This document shows, piece by piece, positions 14,957 through 23,275 of a DNA stretch of 40,571 nt. A program made the translations under genes and the position numbers. The notes beneath the pieces are model-generated. The model did no database searches and was not told the DNA's origin. It saw nothing but the letters and a program-made list of their open reading frames with translations. This DNA is from CAZUDO01 sp964618895. GTDB lineage: Bacteria; Desulfobacterota; Binatia; DP-6. Each line of letters starts with the position of its first letter. Within the stretch, counting starts at the first letter, position 1. The stretch covers positions 1 to 40,571 of the forward strand of contig CAZUDO010000062.1 of NCBI GenBank assembly GCA_964618895.1, in the 5' to 3' direction.

Positions 14957-15496
14957 CTACTTCTTCTTGTTCGCGGTCTTGCGTTCGGCGGCCACGGACT
15001 CGCCCGACGTACTCAGGATGGCGAGCATCTCGGACAGGACGCGCTGGGCGGCGATGCGCTCGTGCGGCTCGAGCTGTTCGGCGGCCTCGCGCGCAGCCGC
15101 CAGCCATTCGTCGTGCACCGTCGGCGAGAGCACCTGCGCCATGGTCTTCAGCGCGCGCAGGCTGGCGACCATCATGTCGTCGCGGTCCCGGCCGGCGGCC
15201 GGCGGCGGGCTGGTGCTGAACACGCGGAAGTACAGGCGTGCGTGCGGATTGGGCGCCAGCGTGTAGCCGGTCATCGACGCCATCTTGGCGTTCACCACCC
15301 GGTGCTCGACCTCGTGCTCGAGGACGGGCACCAGCACCTCGCGGTCCTCGCGCGGCATGCGGCGGAAGACCTCGACCAAGCGCGTGAAGGTGCGATCGCC
15401 CGCCACCTCGTTCACGAAGTGCTCCGCCGCTTCCAGGAGCTTGTCGAGCGCGGCCAGCTTGTCGGGGGTGTCGGTGCCGTTCGATCGCTTCGACAT
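14957..15496 (-). CDS. Hypothetical cytoplasmic helical protein
   Basis: A 179-residue protein with no signal peptide or membrane segment, started at ATG 15496 (MSKRSNGTD). It is mostly alpha-helical and charged: LDKLLEAAEHFVNEVAGDR, VFRRMPREDREVLVPVLEHE, then ALKTMAQVLSP and a Lys-rich tail ending KKK. The FRRMPREDREVL segment and conserved-looking helices suggest a real gene, and its GC and codon style match its neighbours. I do not recognise a family. It ends 14 bases from the stop of the convergent secreted protein and precedes nothing obvious on its own strand. Confidence 0.65.
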   Translation of the reverse strand: MSKRSNGTDTPDKLAALDKLLEAAEHFVNEVAGDRTFTRLVEVFRRMPREDREVLVPVLEHEVEHRVVNAKMASMTGYTLAPNPHARLYFRVFSTSPPPAAGRDRDDMMVASLRALKTMAQVLSPTVHDEWLAAAREAAEQLEPHERIAAQRVLSEMLAILSTSGESVAAERKTANKKK

Positions 15497-15548
15497 GGAC
15501 GGAGCTTCCGACGGGCTCCGCCGCTTTGTCAAGGAGATTTCGGTGGGT

Positions 15549-16556
15549 CTATTCCCGCAGGACCACGTCGAGTGCGAAGCGCACGCGCTTCAGCACGCGG
15601 CCGAGGGCATTGTGGTGGATGTTCCGCCGCATGGCGACCAGGAACTTGCGCTCGAGCCGGTAGCGGAGCGGCCCCTCACGTCTTGTCGGGATGGGGGCAC
15701 CCTTCGCGGCTTCGAGCTGGGCGACGATCTTGTCCCGCGGATAGCCGAGGGTTTCCAGGTCCGCGGGATCGAGCTGATCGAGGACCGTGTGGACCAGTGC
15801 CAGCGTCTCGGGGTCGGAGGCCATCTTGGAGGCCCACTTGCTGACCGAGCTGGTGACCGGACGCGAGTGCTTGGCGACTCCCGTCGGATCGCCCAGTCCC
15901 TTGAACTCCTCGCCGCTGTCGCCGTAGTTGACCGCTTTCTCCTCGAACGGGATGCCGAGGTGCTCGCACACGCGCCGGAAGTGCGCCTCGGGCTCCTTCA
16001 CCAGCTCCTCGTACTTGACCCACACCTGGGGCACGGGTCGCTCGCGTACCATGCGGGCCAGGGCCGGGACGTAGCGCTGCAGGAGCGGGTTGAACGCGAG
16101 TGCCACCTGGTAGTTGCCGTCGAAGAACGAGTCGACCCACGAGGACAGAACGGCGAAAGGGTGGCGCGTCAGGACGACGTAGCGCGCCTGCGGGTAGAGC
16201 TTGGTGAGGAACGGCAGCACGAGGGCGTAGGCCGGCGTCTTGTCGAGGAAGAAGCGCTTGCCGGGCCCGAGGGCGAGCAGCTTGGCGTACAGCGCGTCGG
16301 TGTAGGCGCGGAGACAGTCGAGGTACTCGGCCTCGCCGCCGGGCAGGTCGGCGACGATCTCCTTCGCCGCCTGCTCGACGTTGAACGGGTCGTACGGGGC
16401 CTTCTGCACGCTGCCGAAGTAGCCGAGGTGCGCGATCGGCGTGATGAGATGCGGCTCGGCGCGGCCGTAGATCATCGAGTGCGCGCTCAGCATGCGCGCC
16501 AGGAGCGTCGTGCCCGAGCGCGGCGCGCCGATCAGAAAGATCAACCGGTCCTGCAT
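15549..16556 (-). CDS. PAPS-dependent sulfotransferase family protein
   Basis: A 335-residue cytoplasmic sulfotransferase. The 5'-phosphosulfate loop is LIGAPRSGTTLLARML near the N-terminus and the 3'-phosphate motif is YVVLTRHPFAVLSS. KYEELVKEPEAHFRRVCEHLG (about residues 190-210) is also typical. ATG 16556 is chosen because it puts the loop at the usual distance from the start. Such enzymes move a sulfuryl group from PAPS to lipid, sugar or small-molecule hydroxyls; the acceptor is unknown. The start codon touches the stop of the upstream acyl-CoA synthetase remnant on the same strand, so the gene may now depend on that remnant's promoter. Confidence 0.9.
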   Translation of the reverse strand: MQDRLIFLIGAPRSGTTLLARMLSAHSMIYGRAEPHLITPIAHLGYFGSVQKAPYDPFNVEQAAKEIVADLPGGEAEYLDCLRAYTDALYAKLLALGPGKRFFLDKTPAYALVLPFLTKLYPQARYVVLTRHPFAVLSSWVDSFFDGNYQVALAFNPLLQRYVPALARMVRERPVPQVWVKYEELVKEPEAHFRRVCEHLGIPFEEKAVNYGDSGEEFKGLGDPTGVAKHSRPVTSSVSKWASKMASDPETLALVHTVLDQLDPADLETLGYPRDKIVAQLEAAKGAPIPTRREGPLRYRLERKFLVAMRRNIHHNALGRVLKRVRFALDVVLRE

Positions 16557-17022
16557 CACCCTTCCCCTCCATGGGCGAGCACCCACTGCTCGCGCAGGTA
16601 CATGACGAACAGATTCGGCGTCCGGAAGCGTGCGATGATGGTCTCGATCTGCGCGGCCGTCATGGTGGCAGTGCCGCTGCCGAGCGCGCGCAGCGCTCCC
16701 AGATCTGTCCGCTCGAACTGGGGCAGTCCGAGGACGGCCTGGTACAGGGTGGGGATCAGGTGGACGTAGGTCACCCGCTCGCGCTCGGCGGCACGGAGGA
16801 TCTCGGCAGGGTCGGCCTTTTCCATGAGGACCACGGTCCCGCCGCTCACCCAGTAGCCGAGGGGCATGGCCCAGCCCCCCATGTCGAACATGGGGAACAT
16901 GCAGAGTTCGCGAGCGCGTTCAACTGGCCGTACGTCACCCGGTCGGGCCCGATCACGTATGCCGTCTTCGCGGGCCGGTAGGCGGCGTGCCGGCGCACGA
17001 CTTCGCCCAGCAGTAGGGCCAT
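16556..17022 (-). pseudogene. Acyl-CoA synthetase (AMP-binding) remnant with internal deletion and lost C-terminus
   Basis: From ATG 17022 the reading is MALLLGEVVRRHAAYRPAKT, then DRVTYGQLNALAN, the normal start of an AMP-forming acyl-CoA synthetase. At about 16900 the frame changes and the sequence jumps to MFPMFDMGGWAMPLGYWVSG, VVLMEKADPAEIL and RVTYVHLIPTLYQAVLG. This is the middle of the same family, about 150 residues later. The ATP-binding (T/S)SG(T/S)TGxPKG loop is therefore missing. After PNLFVMY the expected YGxTE block is replaced by a short tail and a stop at 16556. Two lesions thus remove the P-loop and the whole C-terminal half. Not functional as a ligase. Confidence 0.85.
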
Positions 17023-17064
17023 CGCGGGCTATCTAGCAGAGCCCAGCGCCGGGCGCGAAAGCGG

Positions 17065-17919
17065 TCAGCGGGGCCGGCAGGGGACGAGGAGCGTGTCGGT
17101 GCCGGCGACGATCCCGGTCGGCGGCGCGCCGGTGCGGATCCAGCGCCCGACCGCCTCCAGCTCCACGGCGGTGAGCGATGCGCCGGGGGGCATGCCGCTC
17201 CCCGGCACCCCGTGGTAGCGGACGACGTCGCGACCCTTGGCGAGCTTCAGGAAGACCACGCTCGCGACCTCGTCGCCCGGCGCCACCAGCAGGAGGCCCG
17301 GCGCGCTCCCGGCGGGCACGCCGACCACGTTCGCGTACGCCGCCGCGGGGCGGAGGTCGAGGGCGTTGATCGCGCCGGGCGCGTGACAGGCCGGACACCC
17401 GTAGCGGGTCAGCACGTTCAGCTGGATGCCGTGCCACGTGCTGGTCGGGGCGCTGCTCGCGGGATCGCACGGCACGCAGGTCGCTTCGCAGGCGTCGCCG
17501 CCCAGGGTGTTGCCGTCGTCGCAGCCTTCGCCACCGCCGCCGAGCGTATTGCCGCTGTCGACGATGCCGTCACCGCAGGCGGACGCGGTGGCGGTGAGCC
17601 GGGTACGGCGCAGGCCGCGCGCCGCCACGTGCCCGGTGAGGAACGTGCAATCGCTCGCCAGCGTCGCGCGGAGCCGGACGGCGCGGCGCGTGCCGCAGCG
17701 TTTCCAGGCGGCGACGAGCCGCCAGCCCTGTCCGCGGCGGCGCAGGCGGGCCGGCGCGGCGTCACACAGCGGCTCGAGCGTGACCTGTCCCGAGGCGAGC
17801 GTCACTGCGGTCGGGGCGAGTCCCGAGGCATCGCCGACCACGTACCGCCCCGTGCACGGCATCGTGACCGACGCGGCCAGGGCGAGCGCGCTCGCTGCCG
17901 CGATGGTCAGCGGCGGCAT
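17065..17919 (-). CDS. Secreted protein with DUF4215-type Cys repeat and CX2CH cytochrome-like domain
   Basis: A 284-residue exported protein with a short N-terminal signal segment (about 1-20). Residues about 20-110 are a beta-rich region with Cys pairs. Residues about 113-152 form a DUF4215-type Cys-rich repeat: CGDGIVDSGN, EGCDDGN, then GDACEATCVPC. The C-terminal third (about 160-270) resembles a small cytochrome-like domain with CPACH (175-179) and GSGMPPGASLTAVELEAVG, the latter fitting the usual GxMPP axial-Met region followed by a helix. It likely binds one c-type heme in the periplasm or at the cell surface. It lies 16 bases downstream of the amidohydrolase on the same strand, suggesting an operon. 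Confidence 0.82.
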   Translation of the reverse strand: MPPLTIAAASALALAASVTMPCTGRYVVGDASGLAPTAVTLASGQVTLEPLCDAAPARLRRRGQGWRLVAAWKRCGTRRAVRLRATLASDCTFLTGHVAARGLRRTRLTATASACGDGIVDSGNTLGGGGEGCDDGNTLGGDACEATCVPCDPASSAPTSTWHGIQLNVLTRYGCPACHAPGAINALDLRPAAAYANVVGVPAGSAPGLLLVAPGDEVASVVFLKLAKGRDVVRYHGVPGSGMPPGASLTAVELEAVGRWIRTGAPPTGIVAGTDTLLVPCRPR

Positions 17920-17935
17920 GCGGCCCGCCCGCCCG

Positions 17936-19405
17936 TCATCCCAGGCGCGTAAGCCGGTGCTCGCCGCGGACCATGGCCAGGAACTCGCGCCGCGTCTGCG
18001 GGCCGTACCACTGCAGGCTGCGGCCGGGCCGGTGGCCGCCCTGGGCGATCTGGACCTGCTGGAGGCGATCGGCCGGCACGGTGCAGCGCCGCGCGCGAAA
18101 ATTCACTCCGTACAGCCGGGCCGCGTTCTCGCCCAGGATACGGCGCTTGATGCGCATGGTGAGCTTCGGATAGCCGAACTGTTCCTGCAGCTGCGCCGGG
18201 ATCTGGAAGGTCTTGAAGGCGTCGATCTGCCACTGTGGCGAGCCCCACCAGATGGAGTCGGTGCCCCACAGGATGTTCTTCGGGCCGACCGCCTTCAGCA
18301 GCTGGCCGAGCACGTGCGCGGCCTTCAGGGGGCCGTTGTCGGGATTCAAGAACGTGAAGGCGAACGTGCTGCCGATCTCGGCGTAGACGTTCTTGCGCAG
18401 CTTCTTCGGGATCGACGCGATGACCTGCAGGAACTCGCTGATGTCGTCGAGGCCCGCCGGGTGCGTGCCGGGAAAGAAGTAGCCCGAATGGTAGGCGCAG
18501 AACCTCATGTCGGGGAACGCCTGCACGGCGCCCGGGAAGTCCGTGGTGCGCACACTCTCCGCGCCCCCGGAGCCGAATACCGCCGGCAGTCCCTTGTGCA
18601 CATTGACGAGCCGGATGCCGTACTTGTGCGCTTCGCCGATCATGCGCAGGCCGGTATCGTCGTCGAGTCGCCAGCCACCGTCGGTGTAGGTGTAGCACTT
18701 GAGGGCACGGCCTTTGAGGGTCTTGACCTGGTACTCGATGGTTTCGATCGCGCTGTTCCGTGTGGGCGGTCCTTTCGGGTCGCAGAAGACCTGCGAGAGG
18801 GCCCGCTCCGAGCCCGCCATCTCGTTCACCATGTCGCGCGTGGCGGCCATGCCCGCCGGCCCCAGGATCTGCAGTACGTCACCCGGCAGGCCGCTGATGA
18901 CGCCCACGTCGGTTTCGCTGTCGACGAACACTTCCTTGATGTAGTTGGCCTGCCCGATCAGATTCGGATCCGCGCGGCACGCCGCCCCCTCGCGGAAGCG
19001 CAGGAAGCAGATGTTGGCCGGGTCGGTGATGGTGCGGATGTAGGGGATGTCGGCGTGATGCTGCTGCACGTCCATCACGAACATCTTCTTGTCGAGCAGC
19101 TCGCGGGCGGCATCGAGGTCGTCGCACTGGACCTTGCCCACCGGCATGGCGGCGGCGTCGCCCGTCTGGTCCAGGCCGTAGACTTTGTTCAGGACCATGA
19201 AGCCCGTCGCCGTGGCGGCCGCCGTACGCAGGAACTGGCCGCGCGTCATGCCGTGCCGGCGGGCGCGCGTCTCGCATTCCTCGGCGATCAGCTTGGCTGC
19301 CAGCTTCTGCTTGGGGGTGGGGCCGGAGGGCATCCACTCCATGTTGGAGACGGGAGCGGTCGGGAACGGGATGGTGGCGTCGTCGTCGTCGAACGGATTG
19401 CGCAT
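17936..19405 (-). CDS. Amidohydrolase-2 family metallo-hydrolase, Tat-like N-terminus
   Basis: A 489-residue amidohydrolase. ATG 19405 is preferred (GGAGG about 10 bases upstream). Residues about 40-65 contain HGMTRGQFLRTAAATATGFM, resembling an atypical export signal placed late. The TIM-barrel metal region begins with FVMDVQQHHADIP, continues with FCAYHSGYFFPG and VYAEIGSTF, and closes with NILWGTDSIWWGSPQWQIDA. This is the pattern of ACMSD/amidohydrolase-2 enzymes (decarboxylases or hydrolases of aromatic-derived acids). The exact reaction is unknown. The family is often cytoplasmic, so the export-like segment is notable. It is co-oriented with the cytochrome-like gene at 17065 and divergent from the copper monooxygenase. 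Confidence 0.9.
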   Translation of the reverse strand: MRNPFDDDDATIPFPTAPVSNMEWMPSGPTPKQKLAAKLIAEECETRARRHGMTRGQFLRTAAATATGFMVLNKVYGLDQTGDAAAMPVGKVQCDDLDAARELLDKKMFVMDVQQHHADIPYIRTITDPANICFLRFREGAACRADPNLIGQANYIKEVFVDSETDVGVISGLPGDVLQILGPAGMAATRDMVNEMAGSERALSQVFCDPKGPPTRNSAIETIEYQVKTLKGRALKCYTYTDGGWRLDDDTGLRMIGEAHKYGIRLVNVHKGLPAVFGSGGAESVRTTDFPGAVQAFPDMRFCAYHSGYFFPGTHPAGLDDISEFLQVIASIPKKLRKNVYAEIGSTFAFTFLNPDNGPLKAAHVLGQLLKAVGPKNILWGTDSIWWGSPQWQIDAFKTFQIPAQLQEQFGYPKLTMRIKRRILGENAARLYGVNFRARRCTVPADRLQQVQIAQGGHRPGRSLQWYGPQTRREFLAMVRGEHRLTRLG

Positions 19406-19598
19406 CGCGGCATGCCTCCGGGGGGTCGAGATGTTGCCCCGGCGCGTAGCACGGGCGCGCGGCCGGGGTCCATCCTGGGGCCGGTCAAAGGCGACTGATG
19501 AGGCAGGTCCTGCGGCCGGAAAGACCGGCTGGATGACGGTTCGGCCCGGGGCCGGGCCGTCCTGGCCGGAAACGCCGGGTAAAGGCTTCTCCCGGAAC

Positions 19599-19617
19599 GG
19601 TGGGTGTGGTACCCACC
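19599..19617. promoter_or_regulatory. Inverted repeat in the divergent intergenic region
   Basis: GGTGGGT, five bases, then ACCCACC: a perfect 7-bp inverted repeat 27 bases upstream of the copper-monooxygenase ATG. The 239-base region between the two divergent genes also contains smaller GC-rich palindromes (GCCGG/CCGGC at 19515-19529; CGGCCC/GGGCCG at 19542-19559). It could be an operator or a 5'-UTR hairpin. No clear promoter boxes are visible. Confidence 0.4.
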
Positions 19618-19644
19618 CTGGCGTCAGCCTCGGGAGGTGACCCC

Positions 19645-21690
19645 ATGATCGGACTCGTTCGCGGCTTGTCGGCACTGGCGCTCAGCCTTCTCCTTGCCCC
19701 GGGTGCCCGGGCGGCCTGCACCAGTGCCGAATGCTCCGATACCGCCAAGATCGAGGCGGTACGCGATCAGATTGCCGCGGCCTGCGACTGCGTGGGCATC
19801 AAGAGCCACAAGAAATACACCCGCTGCGCCAAGGAGCTGGTCAAGGCGGCCATCCGCGACGGGCGGCTCAGCGCCTCCTGCAAGAAGACCGTGACGCGCT
19901 GCGAGGCCCAGAGCACGTGCGGCGTCCGCAACGCGAGTGTCTGCTGCCTGATGAAGGATGGCACGCCCAAGGCGCGCATGATGAAGAAGCGCGGCAAGTG
20001 CAAGGGCACCCCGTGCAGCGGCGCGTTCGCGCTCGCCGACGCGTGTACCGCCGAGGGCGCGTGCGCCAAGCCGCGCTCCCGTGGGGTGCGCGCCTTCCGC
20101 ACGGTGCAGCAGGTGTTCACGCAGAGCTGCGCCCTGCCGTCGTGCCACTCCACGTTCGCGCGCCAGGGCGGCCTGGTGCTCGACAGTGAAGACGTATCGT
20201 ACATCAGCCTGATCGATCGGCCGTCCGCGCATCCCGACGCCAACAAAGCTGGCCTCCTGCGCGTCAAGTCGGGCGATCCCGGGAACAGCTACCTGATCAA
20301 GAAGCTGCGCGGCGAAGGCCCGGGCGACGTGATGCCGCAGAGCGGTGGCAAGCTCGCCGAGCCCATCATCAAGATGGTCGAGGACTGGATCCGCCGCGGC
20401 GCGCACTCGACGGCGGAAGAGTGCCCCGCGCGCGCGACGGGGGAGTTTACGCCCCGCCATGGTGCGACGGTTCCGACGATCTGCGACGACGAGGCGCCCC
20501 CCATCGGCAACTATGTGTGGGAGCCGCTCCCGGCGCTCGACGTGCCCGAAACCGGCAAGGGTATCCAGCTCTACACGCCGCCGCGTGACGTGGCGCCGGG
20601 GACCGAATGGGAGACGTGCTACGCCTTCAAGCCCGACTGGCGGAAGATCCGGGCGGAAATCGGCCTGCCACCGGCGCCGTATCCCATCACCTTCAAGCAG
20701 CAGATCTACCGCATGCATCCGGGAAGCCATCATCTGCTGGTGTACGGCTACCTCGGCACACACCCGGAGGGATGGAAGCTGGGCGAGTACTTCCCCTGTT
20801 TCGCCGGCAACCCGCTGAACGATGGAGACGGTCCGTCCGACTCGAGCGTGAGCATCCCAATCGGTGGAACGCAGGTGGCGGGCACGCGCTACGAGGTGAC
20901 CTATCCGCAGGGGGTCGGTATCCCCGTCTTCAACGACGACATGGTCATCATCGCGAACCTGCACTACACGAATCCGTTCCAGCCCGCGCAGCCCATTTAC
21001 GGCGAAGCGTGGCTCAATCTCAATTTCCATGCGCCTGATGAGTTCAAGGTGCTGCTCGACGGCATCTTCGGGATCAACGCTGGCGACCTGTTCGTCGAAC
21101 CGTTCACGTCACGCACAATCAGTCGCATTTGGAAGCCCACGGGGCTCTTGACCCGTGCGCCCGCCAATGCGGCCGTATTCCAGCTCTTCGGTCACATGCA
21201 CAAGCGCGGCGTTGAATTCCGGATCGACAAGGTCTCGGACGGCAAGTGCTCGGCGAACCAGGCGCTGTGTGGACGCGACGGCGACTGCCCCGCCGGTCAA
21301 ACCTGTGTGCAGGGCCCCAACCACGAGGACAGTACGATCTATTACACCACCTTGTGGGACCAAGCGCCGATCATGAACTTCCTCAAGCCCTACTTCCGGG
21401 TGAACAAGGACGAGGGGCTCCGCTGGACGTGTACGCACACCAACGGCGTCCAGGGTGACGAGACGCGTCCGCCCAAGCGGTGTCGGAGCGGCTGTCGGGT
21501 GTGTGGATGGGACGAGGCCGCGCAGCAGTGTGTGTTCAATCCGCGCCGCTTTCTCGGCCCCGGCGCCCCGATTCGGTACTACAACGACGGCGATCCGATG
21601 CCGCTCGTCTTCGGCGAGCTCGCCGACGACGACATGTGCAACATGTTCGGCTACTTCGTCTTGCAGGAAAGCGTCGCCCAGTTGCCGTAG
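19645..21690 (+). CDS. Secreted PHM-like copper monooxygenase fused to a cytochrome-like module
   Basis: A 681-residue exported protein, ATG 19645 after GGGAGGTGACCCC. Signal peptide about 1-23. Residues about 24-150 are Cys-rich (paired CxxxC helices). A cytochrome-like module follows with C162-A-L-P-S-C167-H168 (CX4CH) and GPGDVMPQSGGKL. The C-terminal half matches the two-domain copper type II ascorbate-dependent monooxygenase fold. Candidate CuH ligands are H362-H363 (GSHHLLVYG) and H440 (NLHYTN). Candidate CuM ligands are H517 and H519 (GHMHKRG) and M664 (DDDMCNMFGYF). All six ligands known from peptidylglycine/dopamine monooxygenases have counterparts. Reaction: probably copper- and O2-dependent C-H hydroxylation outside the cytoplasm; the fused cytochrome-like part could be the electron donor. 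Substrate unknown. Confidence 0.87.
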   Translation: MIGLVRGLSALALSLLLAPGARAACTSAECSDTAKIEAVRDQIAAACDCVGIKSHKKYTRCAKELVKAAIRDGRLSASCKKTVTRCEAQSTCGVRNASVCCLMKDGTPKARMMKKRGKCKGTPCSGAFALADACTAEGACAKPRSRGVRAFRTVQQVFTQSCALPSCHSTFARQGGLVLDSEDVSYISLIDRPSAHPDANKAGLLRVKSGDPGNSYLIKKLRGEGPGDVMPQSGGKLAEPIIKMVEDWIRRGAHSTAEECPARATGEFTPRHGATVPTICDDEAPPIGNYVWEPLPALDVPETGKGIQLYTPPRDVAPGTEWETCYAFKPDWRKIRAEIGLPPAPYPITFKQQIYRMHPGSHHLLVYGYLGTHPEGWKLGEYFPCFAGNPLNDGDGPSDSSVSIPIGGTQVAGTRYEVTYPQGVGIPVFNDDMVIIANLHYTNPFQPAQPIYGEAWLNLNFHAPDEFKVLLDGIFGINAGDLFVEPFTSRTISRIWKPTGLLTRAPANAAVFQLFGHMHKRGVEFRIDKVSDGKCSANQALCGRDGDCPAGQTCVQGPNHEDSTIYYTTLWDQAPIMNFLKPYFRVNKDEGLRWTCTHTNGVQGDETRPPKRCRSGCRVCGWDEAAQQCVFNPRRFLGPGAPIRYYNDGDPMPLVFGELADDDMCNMFGYFVLQESVAQLP

Positions 21691-21708
21691 CCGCCGGCCC
21701 GTCTTCGA

Positions 21709-21738
21709 TTGACACCCTCGACGAGCCCGTGTTAGCCG
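21709..21738 (+). promoter_or_regulatory. Candidate promoter of the SDR-VOC unit
   Basis: TTGACA at 21709-21714, 18 bases, TAGCCG at 21733-21738. The same arrangement with TANCCG in the -10 position precedes the TetR gene and the TSP3 gene. It lies 55 bases upstream of ATG 21794. Confidence 0.4.
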
Positions 21739-21793
21739 GACGGATCTCATCGTTTCGCCACGTTTCGTGGCGCATTCCGGAGGTCCACACGCA

Positions 21794-22732
21794 ATGGGTA
21801 TGCTCGACGGCAAGGTCGCCGTGGTCACCGGCTCGGGCCGGGGCATCGGCCGCGGCATCGTACTCGCGCTCGCGCGCGAGGGCGCCAAGGTGGTCGTCAA
21901 CGACGTCGGCTGCGACGTGAACGGGCGCGGCACCACGGCCGATCCGGCGGCCGAGGTGTGCAAGGAGATCGCCGCCCTCGGCAGCCAGGGCGTGCCCAAC
22001 TACGACAGCGTCGCGGAGTACGCGAGCGCCGGCACCATCATCAAGACCGCGCTCGATACCTGGGGCCGCTGCGACATCCTGGTGAACAACGCCGGCATCC
22101 TGCGCGACAAGAGCATCAGCAACATGGAGCCGGAGGACTTCGACGCCGTCTTGAAGGTGCACCTGTACGGCGGCTTCTACTGCAGCCGGCACGCGCTCCC
22201 GGTCATGCGCGAGCAGAAGTTCGGCCGCATCGTCAACATCGTCTCCAGCGCCGGGCTGCGCGGCAACTTCGGCCAGGCCAACTACGGCGCCGCCAAGGCG
22301 GGGCTCATGGGCCTCACCTTCGTCATCGCCGTCGAGCACATGAAGGGCAACGCCGAGGGCAAGTACAGCATCACCGCCAACGCCCTCGCCCCGGCCGGCA
22401 TGACGCGCATGGTGGGTGCCATCCCGGGCATGGAAGGCAAGCCCGTGCCGCCGGAGATGCATCCGGATCTGAACGGTCCCATCGTCGCCTTCCTGGGCTC
22501 CGACCAGGCCGCACATGTGAATGGGCAGGTGTTCGGGCGGCGCGGCTACGCCTACACGCTCTTCCAGACGCCCAAGCCGATCGCCGCGCTCTACAAGGAG
22601 GGCGGCTGGACGGCCGGCGAGATCGCCAAGAACTTCGACGCCGCGTTCGGTGAGCACCTGAACGTTCCCGGCATCCCCATGACCAAGGCGATGGCCGACG
22701 CCCGCGCCGCGACGGCCGTGAAGAAGGGGTGA
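21794..22732 (+). CDS. Short-chain dehydrogenase/reductase (multifunctional beta-oxidation-type)
   Basis: A 312-residue NAD(P)-dependent SDR. The cofactor loop is TGSGRGIGRG, the stabilising motif NNAG, and the catalytic set Ser (VSSAG), Tyr and Lys (ANYGAAKAG) is complete. The opening LDGKVAVVTG and KVVVNDVGCDVNGRG resemble the dehydrogenase part of 17beta-HSD4/MFE-2-like proteins, which oxidise 3-hydroxyacyl-CoA or steroid-type substrates. The C-terminal extension of about 60 residues (QTPKPIAALYKEGGWTAGEI) is typical of this subgroup. A GGAGG lies upstream of ATG 21794. The stop overlaps the GTG start of the VOC gene, so the two are translationally coupled. Confidence 0.93.
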   Translation: MGMLDGKVAVVTGSGRGIGRGIVLALAREGAKVVVNDVGCDVNGRGTTADPAAEVCKEIAALGSQGVPNYDSVAEYASAGTIIKTALDTWGRCDILVNNAGILRDKSISNMEPEDFDAVLKVHLYGGFYCSRHALPVMREQKFGRIVNIVSSAGLRGNFGQANYGAAKAGLMGLTFVIAVEHMKGNAEGKYSITANALAPAGMTRMVGAIPGMEGKPVPPEMHPDLNGPIVAFLGSDQAAHVNGQVFGRRGYAYTLFQTPKPIAALYKEGGWTAGEIAKNFDAAFGEHLNVPGIPMTKAMADARAATAVKKG

Positions 22733-23241
22733 AGGGCTACTCGCACATCGGGCTCTCGACCCTGGATCTCGACCGGACCCGGGCCTTCTACGAGGATGTG
22801 CTCGGGTTCCCCGCGGTGCGCTGCGACATCATGGACGTAAAGGAAGGCGGGCGCGTCCGGCACGCCTTCTTCGCCACCGGCGACGGGCAGCTGATCGCCT
22901 TCATGGAGCCGCGTGGCGTGACCGGCATTCCGGCCGAGTACGACACCGGCATCAACCGCGGGCTCGGCGTGCCGGACGCCTTCTACCACATCGCCTTCGA
23001 GGTGGGCGCGGTGGAGGCGCTGGCGGCCAAGCGCGCGCAGCTGATCGCGAAGGGTGTGCGCGTCACGCCCATCGTCGATCACGAGTGGATGCAGTCGATC
23101 TACTTCAAGGACCCGAACGGCCTGCTGCTCGAGTTCGCCTGCCAGACGCGCGCGCTCGGTGACGACGACGCGCGCATGCAGGTCCGGTTCTGCGTCAGTG
23201 CGGCGGCGTTTGCGCGCGGGTTCGACTTCCGCGACCACTGA
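22729..23241 (+). CDS. VOC-family glyoxalase/dioxygenase-like protein
   Basis: A 170-residue protein starting at a GTG that overlaps the SDR stop (GTGA). Metal ligands of the vicinal-oxygen-chelate fold are present: His in YSHIGLSTLD, His in FYHIAFEVG and Glu in GLLLEFAC. FYEDVLGFP after the first strand and IYFKDPNGLLLEF at the end are the classic sequence of the family. The length suits a two-module monomer. Coupling to the SDR suggests they act in one catabolic pathway, perhaps opening or rearranging a ring or hydrating a small intermediate; the reaction is not identifiable. It ends 34 bases before the TonB start. Confidence 0.88.
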   Translation: MKGYSHIGLSTLDLDRTRAFYEDVLGFPAVRCDIMDVKEGGRVRHAFFATGDGQLIAFMEPRGVTGIPAEYDTGINRGLGVPDAFYHIAFEVGAVEALAAKRAQLIAKGVRVTPIVDHEWMQSIYFKDPNGLLLEFACQTRALGDDDARMQVRFCVSAAAFARGFDFRDH

Positions 23242-23275
23242 GTGTGGCGTGGCCGCCGCGGACGACATCGCGCGC

